Positions 63,678 through 64,000 of a stretch of DNA of 64,000 nt are shown piece after piece. Every line of letters begins with the position of its first letter. Position 1 is the first letter of the stretch. Both the position numbers and the translations under genes were made by a program. The DNA is taken from NCBI GenBank assembly GCA_949987565.1, contig OX465107.1, positions 3,975,212 through 4,039,211 of the forward strand, written 5' to 3'. The notes beneath the pieces are model-generated. The model worked only from the letters and a program-made list of their open reading frames with translations, was not told where the DNA came from and did not search any database. This stretch comes from Luidia sarsii. Taxonomy: Eukaryota; Echinodermata; Asteroidea; Paxillosida; Luidiidae.

Positions 63678-64000
63678 TGGCCAGCGGGGGCCGATGACCC
63701 CCGACCTCTCTCCCCCCCGCCGGCCGGTAACGCCTTGACCCCGACACGAAGGCAGGTTGACACAAATTCACTCTCCCGTGTTTTTCTCCCTAATTTACGC
63801 TCTCATTTGGTTTGGTTTTTTTTTTTTTTTCTCGATTGATCGGTGATTATGGTGCGGGTTTGGTGGTTGGTATGTCATTTTTTTCTTTTATTTCTATTCA
63901 TTTTTTTTTTCACGCTGTTTGAATCGTATTATTGTAGACCATTTTTTTGGGAGGGGGCTGGAGGTGCATTTCAGTGTAACCATCATCATGCATGTTTTAT
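63678..64000 (+). other. 3' UTR or start of a further intron
   Basis: Non-coding sequence after the stop: C-rich at first, then T-runs (63818-63830 and others). I see no AATAAA polyadenylation signal and no exon with the expected DGK C-terminus. Either the 3' UTR continues past the window or this is an intron entered from the donor at 63625. Confidence 0.5.

Overview
This is animal genomic DNA, most likely from a marine invertebrate deuterostome. An echinoderm is my best guess, at low confidence. The evidence is a long intron-rich gene with GT/AG splice sites, many small foldback (MITE-like) elements, tRNA-derived SINE pieces, long poly-G/poly-C tracts and a degenerate TTAGGG-type interstitial repeat. 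I see no bacterial gene, operon, CRISPR array or autonomous transposon.

The one gene I can support is a plus-strand type IV diacylglycerol kinase (DGK zeta/iota/rdgA class). It spans 23526 to at least 63624 in 21 coding exons. I joined the exons by splice consensus, reading phase and similarity to the family. Every phase closes, giving 3105 nt or 1034 codons plus stop if the last exon runs to the TAG at 63675-63677. The protein order is: basic/Ser-rich N-terminus, two C1 zinc fingers, a MARCKS-like basic cluster, the DAGK catalytic domain (GGDGT), the DAGK accessory domain, a variable linker and C-terminal ankyrin repeats. A donor-like site at 63625 suggests the true C-terminus may lie beyond the window.

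Layout. 1-22.9 kb: no gene recognised; MITEs, SINE pieces, a 106-110 bp tandem array, a G-quadruplex-prone tract, a CpG-rich patch near 14.0-14.5 kb, and nested foldback elements at 11.4-11.8 and 19.9-21.1 kb. 22.9-23.5 kb: possible promoter and 5' UTR. 23.5-63.7 kb: the DGK gene, its introns loaded with the same repeat families and with C/T-rich simple repeats on the sense strand. 63.7-64.0 kb: 3' UTR or last intron.

The most unusual structure is an inverted duplication inside the gene. Intron 15 starts with a seven-copy ~119 bp tandem array (55.73-56.52 kb). A five-copy inverted array of the same unit sits in intron 4 (41.6-42.2 kb). The intron 4 copy also carries, in antisense, the last 38 nt of exon 15 and its 5' splice site, with 66 identical nt across the junction. 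The pre-mRNA could fold these into a long duplex around exons 5-15, which encode the second zinc finger and the whole kinase core.

Repeat families are called A to H here. A: ends CCAATTTCATAGAGCTGC. B: CGATTTCACCAAACTCATCG / GATGCATCGTAAGGC. C: TAGGGCCGTTCCCACTAC. D: AAGGTTTGCGGTGACACC. E: TAAAGCCCTGTCCGCACTGG. F: AAAGCCCCTACACAACATTG. G: TTAACCACTTCGCGCCGGG. H: CAGCGTGTTTCTACTGA. A ninth, the 'GATCC hairpin' family, has the arm CGTTTCGATCCTAGCAGGAC.
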